Both the position numbers and the translations under genes were made by a program. Shown piece after piece: positions 16,884 to 25,204 of a DNA stretch of 64,000 nucleotides. How positions within the stretch are numbered: the first letter of the stretch is position 1; each line of letters begins with the position of its first letter. This DNA is from Pseudomonas putida NBRC 14164 (GTDB lineage Bacteria; Pseudomonadota; Gammaproteobacteria; Pseudomonadales; Pseudomonadaceae). The notes beneath the pieces are model-generated. The model worked only from the letters and a program-made list of their open reading frames with translations. It was not told the DNA's origin and ran no database searches. Where the stretch lies: NCBI RefSeq assembly GCF_000412675.1, contig NC_021505.1:2660501-2724500 (forward strand), given 5' to 3'.

Positions 16884-17177
16884 ATGACGCCCGAACAGAT
16901 CCGCGCCTTCATTGAGCGTGAGTACAGCCACCTAGTAGCAGAGCCACGCCACAACCCTGACGGCTGGGCCTTCTTCCTCGGGGCTCCGCGTCGTGGTGCT
17001 GACAGCAATCGGATTTTCCGAGCAGTACAGCACAGTGGTGGCGGTCCCACCAGGCTCAAGCTGGCAGTGACTTCCAGGCTGAAAGGCGAGCCGGTAGAGA
17101 TTGATTTCACAGGGAGTGAGGCAGCGCTGAAGGAGCTGATCGACAGGGAGCTACAGCGCTACAGCGACGGCCTTTAG
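16884..17177 (+). CDS. Hypothetical protein, ~97 aa
   Basis: Start placed at ATG 16884 (MTPEQIRAFIEREYSHLVAEPRHNPDGWAFFLGAPRRG) behind GGAG; an open frame extends to 16767 with a hydrophobic helix (LLQAVTVVLNFLGHPL), so a longer form of 131-136 aa is possible. Soluble alpha/beta pattern ending VEIDFTGSEAALKELIDRELQRYSDG. It is divergent from the 261-aa membrane protein and may be the only rightward gene here. No family recognised. Confidence 0.45.
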   Translation: MTPEQIRAFIEREYSHLVAEPRHNPDGWAFFLGAPRRGADSNRIFRAVQHSGGGPTRLKLAVTSRLKGEPVEIDFTGSEAALKELIDRELQRYSDGL

Positions 17178-17189
17178 CAGCCTTCGCGA

Positions 17190-18221
17190 TTACTGTCCTG
17201 GGCCGCGAGAAGCCCCCTTGGGCAGCTCAAGTTTCTTGATGATTTCCATGACTAGCTCATGGGCATTGATTGGGAAAGGATCAGCACCCACCCGGGAGAA
17301 ATCCCGACCTGCGAAAATCTTGGAAGCAATGTCGATCTTGATCTTGTGCTGTTCCTCCGGAGGCAGGGAGGCCAGGAACGGGGTAATGGCTTTCAGGTCG
17401 AGCGATGTCTGCAAGTGCTGATACTGCTGCTCCCGATGCTTCGCAGACTCCCTTGCCAAGTAAGCAGCCGGCACCGACAGCAAGAGCGCCAACGTGATCC
17501 GAATGACAAAATTTTCCCAATGTATTTCAGCATCCAGACTCTTAAATGCGGTCACACCCAGAATGGCAACGACGAATGCCATGCACGCAATCGACCCCCA
17601 CCTGAGCATATCCGCCATCCTCTTTTCAACTTCGGATGACTTCGCATAGTCGCCGGCCACTACCTGAGCCGAAGCGTGGCCCACAAGCTCATCAATCTGA
17701 GCCTTTTTTTCATCCAGAACGGCTCTAGTCTCTTCATATGCTAGAGAGATTTTTTGGATTTCGTTACTAGCGGTGTCGTGCAAGGTATTGATTTTTATTT
17801 CTATCTCAGTCAATCGCCCTTGCTCGATGTTTATTTGTTTCCGCAGGTCCTTTTCGGCCTCTTCTAAATCTCGGAGTGAGATCATACCGTTTTCATTTGG
17901 CACTGATATCATCGCGCTTAACCGCGCGGCCTGCTTTAGAAGTTCGTCAAGCAACTCCTGTCGAACATTCAGTTTGGCCGCCCTGGTAACTGAGACTAAA
18001 TGCTCTCCGCGAGAAGCAACATAGTTCGCCCTGCCCATGAGGTCCAGTAAATGAGAGCTCGTCAGTTGGCTTTCAAATATCTCAAGTTCGTGTCTGAAGT
18101 TTTCAAATCGCTCATGAAGTTCTAGGGTGAGTTGAACGGGGCCGATGTCACTTTTGAGTACATCCGCAATTTGTTTCAGTTTTTCGACTGTTGCGCGAAC
18201 CTGATCTTCGTTAGAAATCAT
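17190..18221 (-). CDS. Membrane-anchored coiled-coil protein, 343 aa (cargo)
   Basis: Residues ~1-200 are helical with long coiled coils (DLEEAEKDLRKQINIEQGRLTEIEIKINTLHD...EETRAVLDEKKAQIDELVGHA). Two membrane helices follow at ~214-233 (WGSIACMAFVVAILGVTAF) and ~244-262 (ITLALLLSVPAAYLARES). A cytoplasmic C-terminal domain ends the protein (LQTSLDLKAITPFLASLPPEEQHKIKIDIASKIFAG). The gene is AT-richer than its neighbours, a sign of recent transfer. The arrangement (long coil, TM hairpin, globular tail) resembles membrane sensors or effectors in phage-defence cargo, but I recognise no specific family and infer no activity. Confidence 0.65.
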   Translation of the reverse strand: MISNEDQVRATVEKLKQIADVLKSDIGPVQLTLELHERFENFRHELEIFESQLTSSHLLDLMGRANYVASRGEHLVSVTRAAKLNVRQELLDELLKQAARLSAMISVPNENGMISLRDLEEAEKDLRKQINIEQGRLTEIEIKINTLHDTASNEIQKISLAYEETRAVLDEKKAQIDELVGHASAQVVAGDYAKSSEVEKRMADMLRWGSIACMAFVVAILGVTAFKSLDAEIHWENFVIRITLALLLSVPAAYLARESAKHREQQYQHLQTSLDLKAITPFLASLPPEEQHKIKIDIASKIFAGRDFSRVGADPFPINAHELVMEIIKKLELPKGASRGPGQ

Positions 18222-18357
18222 TTTTCTGTAGTAGTGCTTCGAGGATTATGGGATGCGCTTAACGCTATCTAAATGCCATCACAATGTCTAGCGCTGCGCC
18301 ACGTGCAACGCGTCTCAAGGCGGATGTGTCGGACTTGTGTGGGCAGAACCCGTTCCG

Positions 18358-19746
18358 CTATTCATGATTGGCCACCTCGCTTTCAGCAGATTGATCTTGA
18401 ACAGGGAACAGGTGCACCCCGGTGTCGAGGTGGTTCATGCGTTGCTCGGCGGACGCAGCTTTCCACTGCTCGGCATTACGGATCAGGTACACATTGAGTG
18501 GCATCGACTTGCCGGTTTCCCGCTTCAAGATGCGCAGCGGTTCCGGTTCCCCGCAAAGAACTTTAAGCACCTTGCCCAGGCTGGTGATGTTTGCCGGCTT
18601 AGTCAGGGCCAGCCCCATGTTGTTGAGCTTGGTAGCGGCTTCACCTACCACGATGATGTCCTTATCGAAGGGCTCCCGACGCTGATCGATCAGCTCTTTG
18701 ACGACGCCGTAAAGCTCGCCCTGTGCCGCGTCCTGCATGGCTCTGGCTGCAGCGGTTTGCGGCACAGGTGCGTATGGGTTCCAGTCGGCTGGGAATCTCC
18801 ACTGCGCCAGAACACCAGCCACCAGCGCCGGACCTTCGTTCTCCATCCAGTCCATCAACTTGACGTAGTAGCTATCTGGCTTCGGGGCAGCATTGCACAT
18901 GAACACGGCAATGCGGCGGTCCCCCTGCATCAGCGGCAGCGCGTCCTTGTTGTTGGTCGTGACGATGTAGTGGGTGATGTTCTTGATGTCCTTGGCCGCC
19001 CGGCCCTTGCCCTCGAACGATACCTGTTCCTCAGAAATCATGTTCTTGAAGTTTTCGTAGCCGTCTGCCTTCTCGGACCGGGCCATTTCGTTGACCATCA
19101 GCAGGCGCTTGTGCTCGGTGACATCATCGAAGGATTTCGTCAGCGCCCGCCCGCTGCAGCTGCCCACCATGCAAGGCCCGAATACCTTGGCCAGCAGCTT
19201 GAACATCGTGGACTTACCCACGCCACCGAGCTTGGAATAAAAGAGGAACGCGCTCGGGATTTTGGTTTCAGGTGTCTGGTACAGCTGCGCCAGCCAGTTC
19301 AAGAAGTACATGACCACGACTTCGTCATCGTCGGCCAGGTAGAGCAGGTGCTTGACGAAAATTTCAATGCTCTCGGGCGTGGCGTACAGATCGGGCGGGC
19401 ACATGGTCTTTTTGCGCTCGTACCAGAGGTTAAACACCTCGGGGTTGCCCTCATGCTCGGGCTTGGATGTCGGTTCCATGACGACACGCCGTGCTACCCG
19501 TTGCAGCGGGTCTTCCCAGCTCCACCAGATGGCGCCCGAGGCGGTGCGTTCTTCCTTGCCGTCACCCTGAATGATCGTGATTTCACCGTAGTGCTTGCTG
19601 CAATACTTGATGAATCCCTTCAGGCCGAAAATATCCCCCGACTCGATGTGATAGGCGCGCTGCTCACCGTTCGCCGTCAGCATCACGAAGTCCTGGGAGA
19701 TGTAGCGAAGGATTTCCCTCGACTCGGTGTCGATGTTCATGCCCAT
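18358..19746 (-). CDS. SF3/D5-like replicative helicase (DUF5906-type)
   Basis: A 462-aa protein with an N-terminal ~120-residue region and a superfamily-3 helicase domain. Walker A is GGVGKSTMFKLLAKVFG, followed by Walker B (KRLLMVNEMAR), sensor-1-like ITHYIVTTNNKDALPL and GDRRIAVFMCNAAP. This is the D5/DUF5906 fold used by P4-like and PICI elements to start replication at iterons. No zinc-binding or TOPRIM primase motif is visible, so it is a helicase rather than a full primase-helicase such as P4 alpha. It overlaps the upstream 117-aa gene by ~10 nt, suggesting one leftward replication operon with AlpA. Confidence 0.82.
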   Translation of the reverse strand: MGMNIDTESREILRYISQDFVMLTANGEQRAYHIESGDIFGLKGFIKYCSKHYGEITIIQGDGKEERTASGAIWWSWEDPLQRVARRVVMEPTSKPEHEGNPEVFNLWYERKKTMCPPDLYATPESIEIFVKHLLYLADDDEVVVMYFLNWLAQLYQTPETKIPSAFLFYSKLGGVGKSTMFKLLAKVFGPCMVGSCSGRALTKSFDDVTEHKRLLMVNEMARSEKADGYENFKNMISEEQVSFEGKGRAAKDIKNITHYIVTTNNKDALPLMQGDRRIAVFMCNAAPKPDSYYVKLMDWMENEGPALVAGVLAQWRFPADWNPYAPVPQTAAARAMQDAAQGELYGVVKELIDQRREPFDKDIIVVGEAATKLNNMGLALTKPANITSLGKVLKVLCGEPEPLRILKRETGKSMPLNVYLIRNAEQWKAASAEQRMNHLDTGVHLFPVQDQSAESEVANHE

Positions 19747-20090
19747 TGCACACCCCCGCTAACCACTGCCGTCTGTTGAGTCCGCATTACGCACTGGGGC
19801 GCCCCCTGTGCCGTTTGTTGGCGCGTCCGCTGCTGGCCCGTGTTGCGGACTGTTGGCGCGGGCATCGGCACAGGTGGTCGCCGCGCAGGGGCGGGTACTA
19901 GCGCCGGGCGCAGCACTGCGGCGGTGGCTTGCTCGGGGCTGAGCATGACCGCGTTGCTGCTGGCGCAGGTGCTTGGCTCACCGGTGAGTAGGGCATGGAT
20001 GACGCCCGGATCGTATTCGTCCCAGCATTCATCGGTGGTGACGGACGGGCTTGCGGCACTCGCTGCAAGCGTTACAATATAACCATTCAT
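19737..20090 (-). CDS. Hypothetical protein between alpA and the helicase, 117 aa
   Basis: N-terminus MNGYIVTLAASAASPSVTTDECWDEYDPGVIHALLTGEPS, then a Pro/Arg/Gln-rich low-complexity tail (PAPARRPPVPMPAPTVRNTGQQRTRQQTAQG). No recognised domain. It overlaps the helicase start, so translational coupling is likely. Position between the regulator and helicase suggests a replication accessory or regulatory peptide. Confidence 0.5.
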   Translation of the reverse strand: MNGYIVTLAASAASPSVTTDECWDEYDPGVIHALLTGEPSTCASSNAVMLSPEQATAAVLRPALVPAPARRPPVPMPAPTVRNTGQQRTRQQTAQGAPQCVMRTQQTAVVSGGVQWA

Positions 20091-20136
20091 AGCAATACCT
20101 CATTGAACCCTGGCCTGAACCGCCGGGGTTTTCTTT

Positions 20137-20412
20137 TCAGGCTGGCAAGGTTTCGGTACGCAGCTTTTTTGCTGCGTCACGCTCGGCCTTTCGGGCTTCG
20201 ATCCAGGCATCGATTTCGCTTTTCAGGAAGGCCGTGCGGGAAACCTTGCCGCTCCCGCGCATCTGACCAATCACGATGGGGGCGGGGAAGTGCCCGGCCT
20301 CAACCCAGCGATCCAAGGTCATCCGGCTGATCCCCAGTGCCTGGCACAGGGGGGTAGGGTGCACCAGCGCGTCAGCTATCGGTGCAGGTACCTCGATTCT
20401 AGGGTTGCCCAT
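20137..20412 (-). CDS. alpA: AlpA-family excisionase/regulator
   Basis: A 91-aa MerR-like winged-helix protein. The core reads CQALGISRMTLDRWVEAGHFPAPIVIGQMRGSGKVSRTAFLKSEIDAWIEARKAERDAA, matching the AlpA pattern (T..R....G.FP.P......R...W....V..W). AlpA-type proteins activate integrase transcription or act as excisionases in satellites and islands. It is the last gene before the right 15-bp repeat and heads the leftward helicase operon. Its first ~25 residues (IEVPAPIADALVHPTPLCQ) are a short extension. Confidence 0.85.
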   Translation of the reverse strand: MGNPRIEVPAPIADALVHPTPLCQALGISRMTLDRWVEAGHFPAPIVIGQMRGSGKVSRTAFLKSEIDAWIEARKAERDAAKKLRTETLPA

Positions 20413-20508
20413 CGTCTTCGCTCCACAGGTGGCATATTTGGTGGTTTACGGTCGGATGGTCTTTTCTGAATACCCTGATCTAGGTGGGGCGGGGTAGGCG
20501 GGGATCCA

Positions 20509-20523
20509 CTTGCGACGGAAGGA
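20509..20523. repeat. Right attachment-site repeat (candidate attR core)
   Basis: Second perfect copy of CTTGCGACGGAAGGA. It lies between alpA and the host gene trmK, ~110 bp before the trmK start. Excision across the repeats would restore a single copy between the RidA-family gene and trmK. Confidence 0.75.
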
Positions 20524-20633
20524 AAACGGCAAGCCTACGCGAGCAGGCGGGTTGGGTCGAGGGCGCCCAGGTGTTTGAAATGCGCGGCGTTCGCCGTCAG
20601 AATCGCGCCCCATTGCAAAGCCAGGGGCACATT

Positions 20634-21326
20634 TTGAACGAACAGACTTTGTCCAGGCGCCTGGAGCGCGTGGCTGCACATGTGCCGCAGGGCGCCCGCT
20701 TGGCCGACATCGGCTCGGACCATGGTTATCTGCCGGTAGCGTTGATGCTGCGGGGGGTGATCGAGGCCGGGGTGGCGGGCGAGGTGGCGCAGACGCCGTT
20801 TGCCTCGGCGCAGCGCAATGTGCGCAGAAACGGCCTGCAAGACCGGTTAACCGTGCGCCTGGCCGATGGCCTGGCGGCGGTCGAACCGCAAGACCGCATC
20901 TCGGTGGTCAGCATCTGCGGCATGGGTGGCGACACCATGTGCGACATCCTCGAGGCCGGCAAGCAGCGCCTTGGCGGCGTCACGCGCCTGGTACTGCAGC
21001 CCAATGGCGGTGAGCGCGAGCTGCGCCAATGGCTGGCGGGCAATGGGTACCAGATCGTCAGCGAAGAGCTGCTGCGGGAAAACCGCTTCGACTACGAAAT
21101 CATCGTCGCCGAGCCGGGCAGCGTGGTGTATAGCGTTGAACAGCTGTACTTCGGCCCGGTGTTGATGCAGGAGAAAAGCGAGGCATTTCTGGTCAAGTGG
21201 CGGCGCATGCTGCGCCAGAAGCAGCAGACCCTGGCCAATTTCCAACGGGCCCGCGATGCGGTGCCTCAGGCGAAAATCGACGATTTCAATCAGCAGGTGG
21301 GCTGGATCACCCAGGTACTCGCCTGA
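20634..21326 (+). CDS. trmK: TrmK-type tRNA (adenine22-N1)-methyltransferase
   Basis: A ~230-aa class I methyltransferase starting NEQTLSRRLERVAAHVPQGARLADIGSDHGYLPVALML, where LADIGSDHGYLPV is the SAM-binding loop. It continues RNGLQDRLTVRLADGLAA, VVSICGMGGDTMCDILEAG and LVLQPNGGERELRQWLAGNGYQIVSEELLRE, the TrmK (DUF633) pattern. The start is placed at TTG 20634 because AGGGG lies 6 nt upstream and the conserved domain begins there; the longer open frame to 20484 crosses the attachment repeat. It modifies A22 of tRNA using S-adenosylmethionine. The element inserted immediately upstream may have changed its promoter. Confidence 0.82.
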   Translation: MNEQTLSRRLERVAAHVPQGARLADIGSDHGYLPVALMLRGVIEAGVAGEVAQTPFASAQRNVRRNGLQDRLTVRLADGLAAVEPQDRISVVSICGMGGDTMCDILEAGKQRLGGVTRLVLQPNGGERELRQWLAGNGYQIVSEELLRENRFDYEIIVAEPGSVVYSVEQLYFGPVLMQEKSEAFLVKWRRMLRQKQQTLANFQRARDAVPQAKIDDFNQQVGWITQVLA

Positions 21327-21327
21327 C

Positions 21328-21588
21328 TCACTGCTGCGAGCAGTTGCCCATTTCGCGGTAGTCTATTTCGCGTTTCTGGCCCTGGTGGTCGACGTACACC
21401 ATGTGCGCAGTGCCAACCTGGCAGTCGGCAGCGTTGCTGGCCGGGGTGATGGAGATCACTTTGGCCACATCCAGCGGCATGCCGTACTCATAATTGCTGC
21501 TGGTTGGCTGCGTACTGCCCGCATCGGCAAAGGCACCGAACGAGGCGAGGGTGGCGGCCACAGCAAGGACAGCGATCGAACGTTTCAT
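21328..21588 (-). CDS. DUF2790 secreted small protein
   Basis: An 86-aa protein with a Sec signal peptide (MKRSIAVLAVAATLASFGAFA|DAG). The DUF2790 core (YEYGMPLDVAKVISITP...CQVGTAHMVYVDHQGQKREIDYREMGNC) contains two conserved Cys that may form a disulfide. Start chosen at ATG 21588, four codons inside the open frame. These periplasmic proteins are abundant in Pseudomonas and of unknown function, often induced by metals or stress. Convergent with trmK and divergent from the LysR gene. Confidence 0.82.
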   Translation of the reverse strand: MKRSIAVLAVAATLASFGAFADAGSTQPTSSNYEYGMPLDVAKVISITPASNAADCQVGTAHMVYVDHQGQKREIDYREMGNCSQQ

Positions 21589-21714
21589 GACAGGCTCCAT
21601 TTCTTGAATGTATGACTAATGATGTATTCATTGGTCATCCACAATAAATGGGCCAGTCCGTGATAGATTCCTGCCTGTAACGCAAGAATAAGACTGAACA
21701 AGGAGCACACCCTC

Positions 21715-22647
21715 ATGGACATGCTGCATGCCATGCGTACCTTCGCCCGTGTGGTGGAGTGTGGCAGCTTCGCTGCGGCCGCCAATGCGTTGGATATTTC
21801 CGCGGCACAGGTTTCGCGAATTGTTGCCGAGCTGGAGAACCAGCTGCAGACCCGCCTGCTGCACCGCACCACCCGGCGCCTGCGCATGAGCGAGGCGGGT
21901 GAGCGGTTTCTGGAGCGTGCGCGGCAGATCATGCTGCTGACCGAAGAGGCGGTGGGTGAAGCCCGCGGTGCGCACCTCACCCCTCGCGGCCATCTGCGCT
22001 TGCATTGCCCGCACGGTCTGGGTCTGCTGCTGATGCCGCTGGTGGCCGGCTACAACGCGCTGTGCCCGGAGGTGGTGATCGAGTTGACGCTGTCCCAGCG
22101 CAATCCTGACCCGCTGGCCGAAGGGCATGACGTGGTGATCACCGTGGACGGTGCGCTGCCGGACTCCCAGCTGATTGCCGTCCCGCTTGGCAATATCTTC
22201 AGTATCCCGTGCGCGGCGCCCAGCTATCTGGAGCGGCATGGCGTGCCTGAGCGCCCCGAGGACCTGCATGCGCACCGCTGCCTGCGAATGGCGTATCCCA
22301 TGTATGAAGGCGACTGGGTATTCCCCCAGGGGGTGGACCAGTGCGTGATCGCACCCAGTGACAACTTCTCCACCAACGTTGCCGACGCCATGCTGGTGGC
22401 CAGTGAGTTGGGCATGGGCATCGGCCTGCTACCGTTCTATACGGCCAGCCAGTCGATCGAGCAAGGGCGTTTGTGCAGGCTGCTGGCGCCGTACCGGTTG
22501 CGCGAGAGTGCGCTGTATGCGATGTACCCGTCACGGCATTATCTGGACGCCAAGGTGCGGACGTGGATCGATTACCTCAAGGAGCAGTTGCCAGCGGTGT
22601 TCGAGGGGCATGCGCAGGTGGTGGATGATTCGCGTTACTGGCGCTGA
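21715..22647 (+). CDS. LysR-family transcriptional regulator
   Basis: A 310-aa LTTR. N-terminal winged helix: MDMLHAMRTFARVVECGSFAAAANALDISAAQVSRIVAELENQLQTRLLHRTTRRL. The rest is the periplasmic-binding-like effector domain (residues ~90-300; LVAGYNALCPEVVIELTLSQRNPDPLAEGHDVVI). It resembles the CrgA/PtxR-like subgroup. It is divergent from the DUF2790 gene, with a ~125-bp gap where LTTR sites are expected. Its targets are unknown. It is also convergent with the acyl-CoA dehydrogenase operon. No MdcR-like link to the mdc operon is evident. Confidence 0.85.
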   Translation: MDMLHAMRTFARVVECGSFAAAANALDISAAQVSRIVAELENQLQTRLLHRTTRRLRMSEAGERFLERARQIMLLTEEAVGEARGAHLTPRGHLRLHCPHGLGLLLMPLVAGYNALCPEVVIELTLSQRNPDPLAEGHDVVITVDGALPDSQLIAVPLGNIFSIPCAAPSYLERHGVPERPEDLHAHRCLRMAYPMYEGDWVFPQGVDQCVIAPSDNFSTNVADAMLVASELGMGIGLLPFYTASQSIEQGRLCRLLAPYRLRESALYAMYPSRHYLDAKVRTWIDYLKEQLPAVFEGHAQVVDDSRYWR

Positions 22648-22665
22648 ATCGCAGATCGGCTTCCT

Positions 22666-22694
22666 TGTGGGAGCGACACAAGGCCGCTCCCACA
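22666..22694. repeat. Short palindromic REP-type element between convergent genes
   Basis: TGTGGGAGCG / CGCTCCCACA arms around ACACAAGGC, immediately after the LysR gene and before the 3' end of the acyl-CoA dehydrogenase. Could serve as a bidirectional transcript-end hairpin. Confidence 0.65.
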
Positions 22695-22710
22695 GACGGG
22701 GACCGCCGTA

Positions 22711-23862
22711 CTACAGGGGATAGTGCTTCAGCTCGCGTGCAATCAGCATGCGCTGGATCTCGCTCGACCCCTCATATATCTGCGTGATCCGCGCATCCCG
22801 GTAGTAGCGCTCCACCGGGTAATCCTCCAGGTAGCCATACCCGCCATGCACCTGGATCGCCATCGAGCACACCCGCTCGGCCATTTCCGAAGCGAATAAT
22901 TTGGCCTGCGACGCCTCCGAGAGGCACGGCTTGCCAGCGCTGCGCAGGCGGGCGGCATGCAGGATCAGCAAACGTGCGGCGTTTACCTGTACCTGCATGT
23001 CGGCCAGCAGGTTGGCGATGCTCTGGTGCTCGTTGATCGGCTTGCCGAACTGCACCCTGTCGCGCGAGTAGACCAGCGCCGCCTCGAACGCCGCGCGGGC
23101 AATGCCCAACGCCTGGGCGGCGATGCCGATACGCCCGCCTTCAAGGTTGGACAGGGCGATGGCCAAGCCCTTGCCACGCTCGCCAAGGAGGTTGGCAGCG
23201 GGGATGCGGCAGTTGTCGAAGGTGACCGCGCAGGTGTCGGAGGCGCGGATGCCCATCTTGTGCTCGCTGCGGTCTACCTTGAAGCCCGGGTTGTCGGTGG
23301 GCACCAGAAACGCCGAGAGGCCCTTCTTGCCCAGCTCTGGGTCGGTCACCGCGAAGACGATGGCCAGGCCGGCGCGGCGGGCGTTGCTGACGAACTGCTT
23401 GGCGCCATTGATTACCCACTCGCCGTTGACCAGCTCGGCACGGGTGCGCAGGTTGTGCGCCTCGGAGCCGGCCTGCGGCTCGGTGAGGCAGAAGCAGCCG
23501 ATGACCTCGCCGCTGGCCAGGCGCGGTAGCCATTGCTGTTGTTGCTCGGCAGTACCGTAGGCCAGCAGCGGGCCGCAGCCTACCGAGTTGTGAATGCTCA
23601 TCATCGCCCCGGTGGCGCCGCAGCCTGCGGCGATTTCTTCCACGGCCAGGGCGTAGGCAACGTAGTCGGTATAGCTGCCGCCGAAGACCTCCGGCACCAC
23701 CATGCCCAGCAGGCCCAGTTCGCCCATCTTGCGCACCACGCCGTCATCGATCCAGCCGGCCTTTTCCCAGGCCTGGGCGTGCGGGGCGATCTCGCCACGG
23801 GCAAAGTCCCGGGCCATGTCGCGGATCATGATCTGCTCTTCGCTCAGTTCCAGGTCTTGCAT
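22711..23862 (-). CDS. Acyl-CoA dehydrogenase (probable isobutyryl-CoA dehydrogenase)
   Basis: A 383-aa flavoenzyme starting [27 protein letters not shown] (ATG 23862; the extra 14 residues of the open frame are not family-like). Family blocks are [13 protein letters not shown] (FAD/substrate), [43 protein letters not shown] with the catalytic Glu in the YEGSSEIQR motif. It transfers electrons to ETF. It is paired 16 bp downstream of 3-hydroxyisobutyryl-CoA hydrolase, which favours the valine branch (isobutyryl-CoA to methacrylyl-CoA). 2-methylbutyryl- or short-chain-specific activity is the alternative. Confidence 0.82.
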   Translation of the reverse strand: MQDLELSEEQIMIRDMARDFARGEIAPHAQAWEKAGWIDDGVVRKMGELGLLGMVVPEVFGGSYTDYVAYALAVEEIAAGCGATGAMMSIHNSVGCGPLLAYGTAEQQQQWLPRLASGEVIGCFCLTEPQAGSEAHNLRTRAELVNGEWVINGAKQFVSNARRAGLAIVFAVTDPELGKKGLSAFLVPTDNPGFKVDRSEHKMGIRASDTCAVTFDNCRIPAANLLGERGKGLAIALSNLEGGRIGIAAQALGIARAAFEAALVYSRDRVQFGKPINEHQSIANLLADMQVQVNAARLLILHAARLRSAGKPCLSEASQAKLFASEMAERVCSMAIQVHGGYGYLEDYPVERYYRDARITQIYEGSSEIQRMLIARELKHYPL

Positions 23863-23878
23863 CTGTGTACTCCCGGGC

Positions 23879-24949
23879 TCACAGGCCTTCGAAGAATTGG
23901 TCAACCCGCTGCGGTTGCAGCGCGGCCAGGGTCGGCGGGTTCCAGCGAGGCTGTTTGTCCTTGTCGATGATCAGGGCGCGCACGCCTTCGATGATGTCGC
24001 CGTGCCGGAACCACTGGCGGTCCAGGTGCAGCTCCATGGCAAAGCAGTCTTCCAGCCCAAGGTGGCGACCGCGGCGCAACATCTCCAGGGTAACCGCCAT
24101 GGCCAGCGGTGAGCGGCTTTCCAGCTGGTCGGCGGCGGCCACGGCCCAGGCATGGCTGTCACCGATACTGACCGCACGCAATTGCTCGACGATGGCTTGC
24201 AGGTTGGGCAGGGCGAAGAAGTGGTCGATGACCGGGCGCAGCTTTTCCAGTGGTGCATCTGCCAGCGCCTGGGTACCGAGCGTGGCCAGCAGGTTCTGCA
24301 GGTCCTTCAGCGGGTTGTCGCCAAAGTTCAGTTGGTTCAGGCCCTGGTCAAGGGCGGTGAGCTGGTCACTGGCCAGGTACCAGTCGGCCAGGCCGCAGTA
24401 CAGGGCGTCGGCCGCCTGGATCTGGGTACCGCTGACGCCCAGGTAGATGCCCAGTTCGCCGGGGATACGTGACAGGAAGTAGCTACCGCCTACATCGGGG
24501 AAGTAGCCGATACCGACTTCGGGCATGCCCAGCCGGCTGCGCTCGGTGACCACGCGCAGATCACAGCCCTGGGCCAGGCCCATGCCGCCGCCAAGGGTGA
24601 AGCCGTCCATCAGCACCAGCACGGGTTTGCGGTAGCGGTGGATGAGCAGGTCGAGGGCGTATTCCTCGACGAAGAAGGTTTCATGCAGCGTGTCGCCAGC
24701 TTTGAAACTGTCGTGCAGCGACCGGATATCGCCCCCGGCACAAAAGCCCTTGGGGCCTTCGCCGCGCAGCACCACAGCGCGCACTTGCGGGTCCTCGGCC
24801 CACTGGTCGAGGTGCTGGCGCAGGCTACGGACCATGTCCAGGGTCAGGGCGTTGAGGCCGGCGGGGCGGTTCAGGGTCAGGTGGCCGACCTGGTTGCGGA
24901 CCTCGGCCAGTACATGATCGGTTGCCGAGGTATTAGCTTGCGCAGTCAT
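23879..24949 (-). CDS. 3-hydroxyisobutyryl-CoA hydrolase (enoyl-CoA hydratase/isomerase family)
   Basis: A 356-aa crotonase-fold protein of the HIBCH subfamily. Signature blocks: [94 protein letters not shown]. The Glu in MPEVGIG and Asp in FPDVGG are catalytic in this subfamily. It is about 90 aa longer than typical hydratases, as expected for HIBCH. It hydrolyses 3-hydroxyisobutyryl-CoA in valine degradation. First gene of the leftward pair with the acyl-CoA dehydrogenase; divergent from mdcA. Confidence 0.85.
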   Translation of the reverse strand: MTAQANTSATDHVLAEVRNQVGHLTLNRPAGLNALTLDMVRSLRQHLDQWAEDPQVRAVVLRGEGPKGFCAGGDIRSLHDSFKAGDTLHETFFVEEYALDLLIHRYRKPVLVLMDGFTLGGGMGLAQGCDLRVVTERSRLGMPEVGIGYFPDVGGSYFLSRIPGELGIYLGVSGTQIQAADALYCGLADWYLASDQLTALDQGLNQLNFGDNPLKDLQNLLATLGTQALADAPLEKLRPVIDHFFALPNLQAIVEQLRAVSIGDSHAWAVAAADQLESRSPLAMAVTLEMLRRGRHLGLEDCFAMELHLDRQWFRHGDIIEGVRALIIDKDKQPRWNPPTLAALQPQRVDQFFEGL

Positions 24950-25052
24950 TGCGTTCTCCCTGCTTTGTTATTGATTTTCCAAGTGAAGTCTGGAGTTCGC
25001 TGGAGGATCGCAGGATCCTGTCATGCGAATTTGCCTTGCACAATCGACAATT

Positions 25053-25071
25053 ATGCAGGGGCATCGTGCAT
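25053..25071. promoter_or_regulatory. Candidate inverted-repeat operator between divergent catabolic genes
   Basis: ATGCA-N9-TGCAT in the 255-bp gap between the hydrolase gene and mdcA. The spacing suits a LysR-type regulator such as MdcR. Evidence is limited to this short symmetry. Confidence 0.25.
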
Positions 25072-25204
25072 TTTTGCTTTAGGCCACTGATCCGGCTCGG
25101 CAATTCATTAACCTGAGCGTAACAAACACGCCAGCAGCTTGATTGATCCGCCAGGCAGCGCAGCCCTAAGGTGACCTCCACGACAGCGAACCTGTGGAGC
25201 CACC

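Larger units (their letters stand above)
5583..20523. mobile_element. Integrated satellite-like element, ~14.9 kb
   Basis: Bounded by perfect 15-bp direct repeats (5583-5597 and 20509-20523). The integrase lies inside the left end, and AlpA plus an SF3 helicase inside the right end. Between them are an iteron-like array, a serine recombinase with a repeat array, and an eight- to nine-gene operon of virion-like proteins. Membrane/coiled-coil cargo genes of lower GC follow. There is no terminase, portal, major capsid, tail or lysis gene. Integrase plus AlpA plus D5-like helicase is the core of P4-like satellites and PICI-type islands, which exploit helper phages. Insertion is intergenic, between the RidA-family gene and trmK. 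Confidence 0.8.

Noticed and set aside
20100..20136. Possible intrinsic terminator near alpA
   Set aside because: The stem has a T-rich run on the + strand, but both neighbouring genes are leftward and no + strand gene precedes it.
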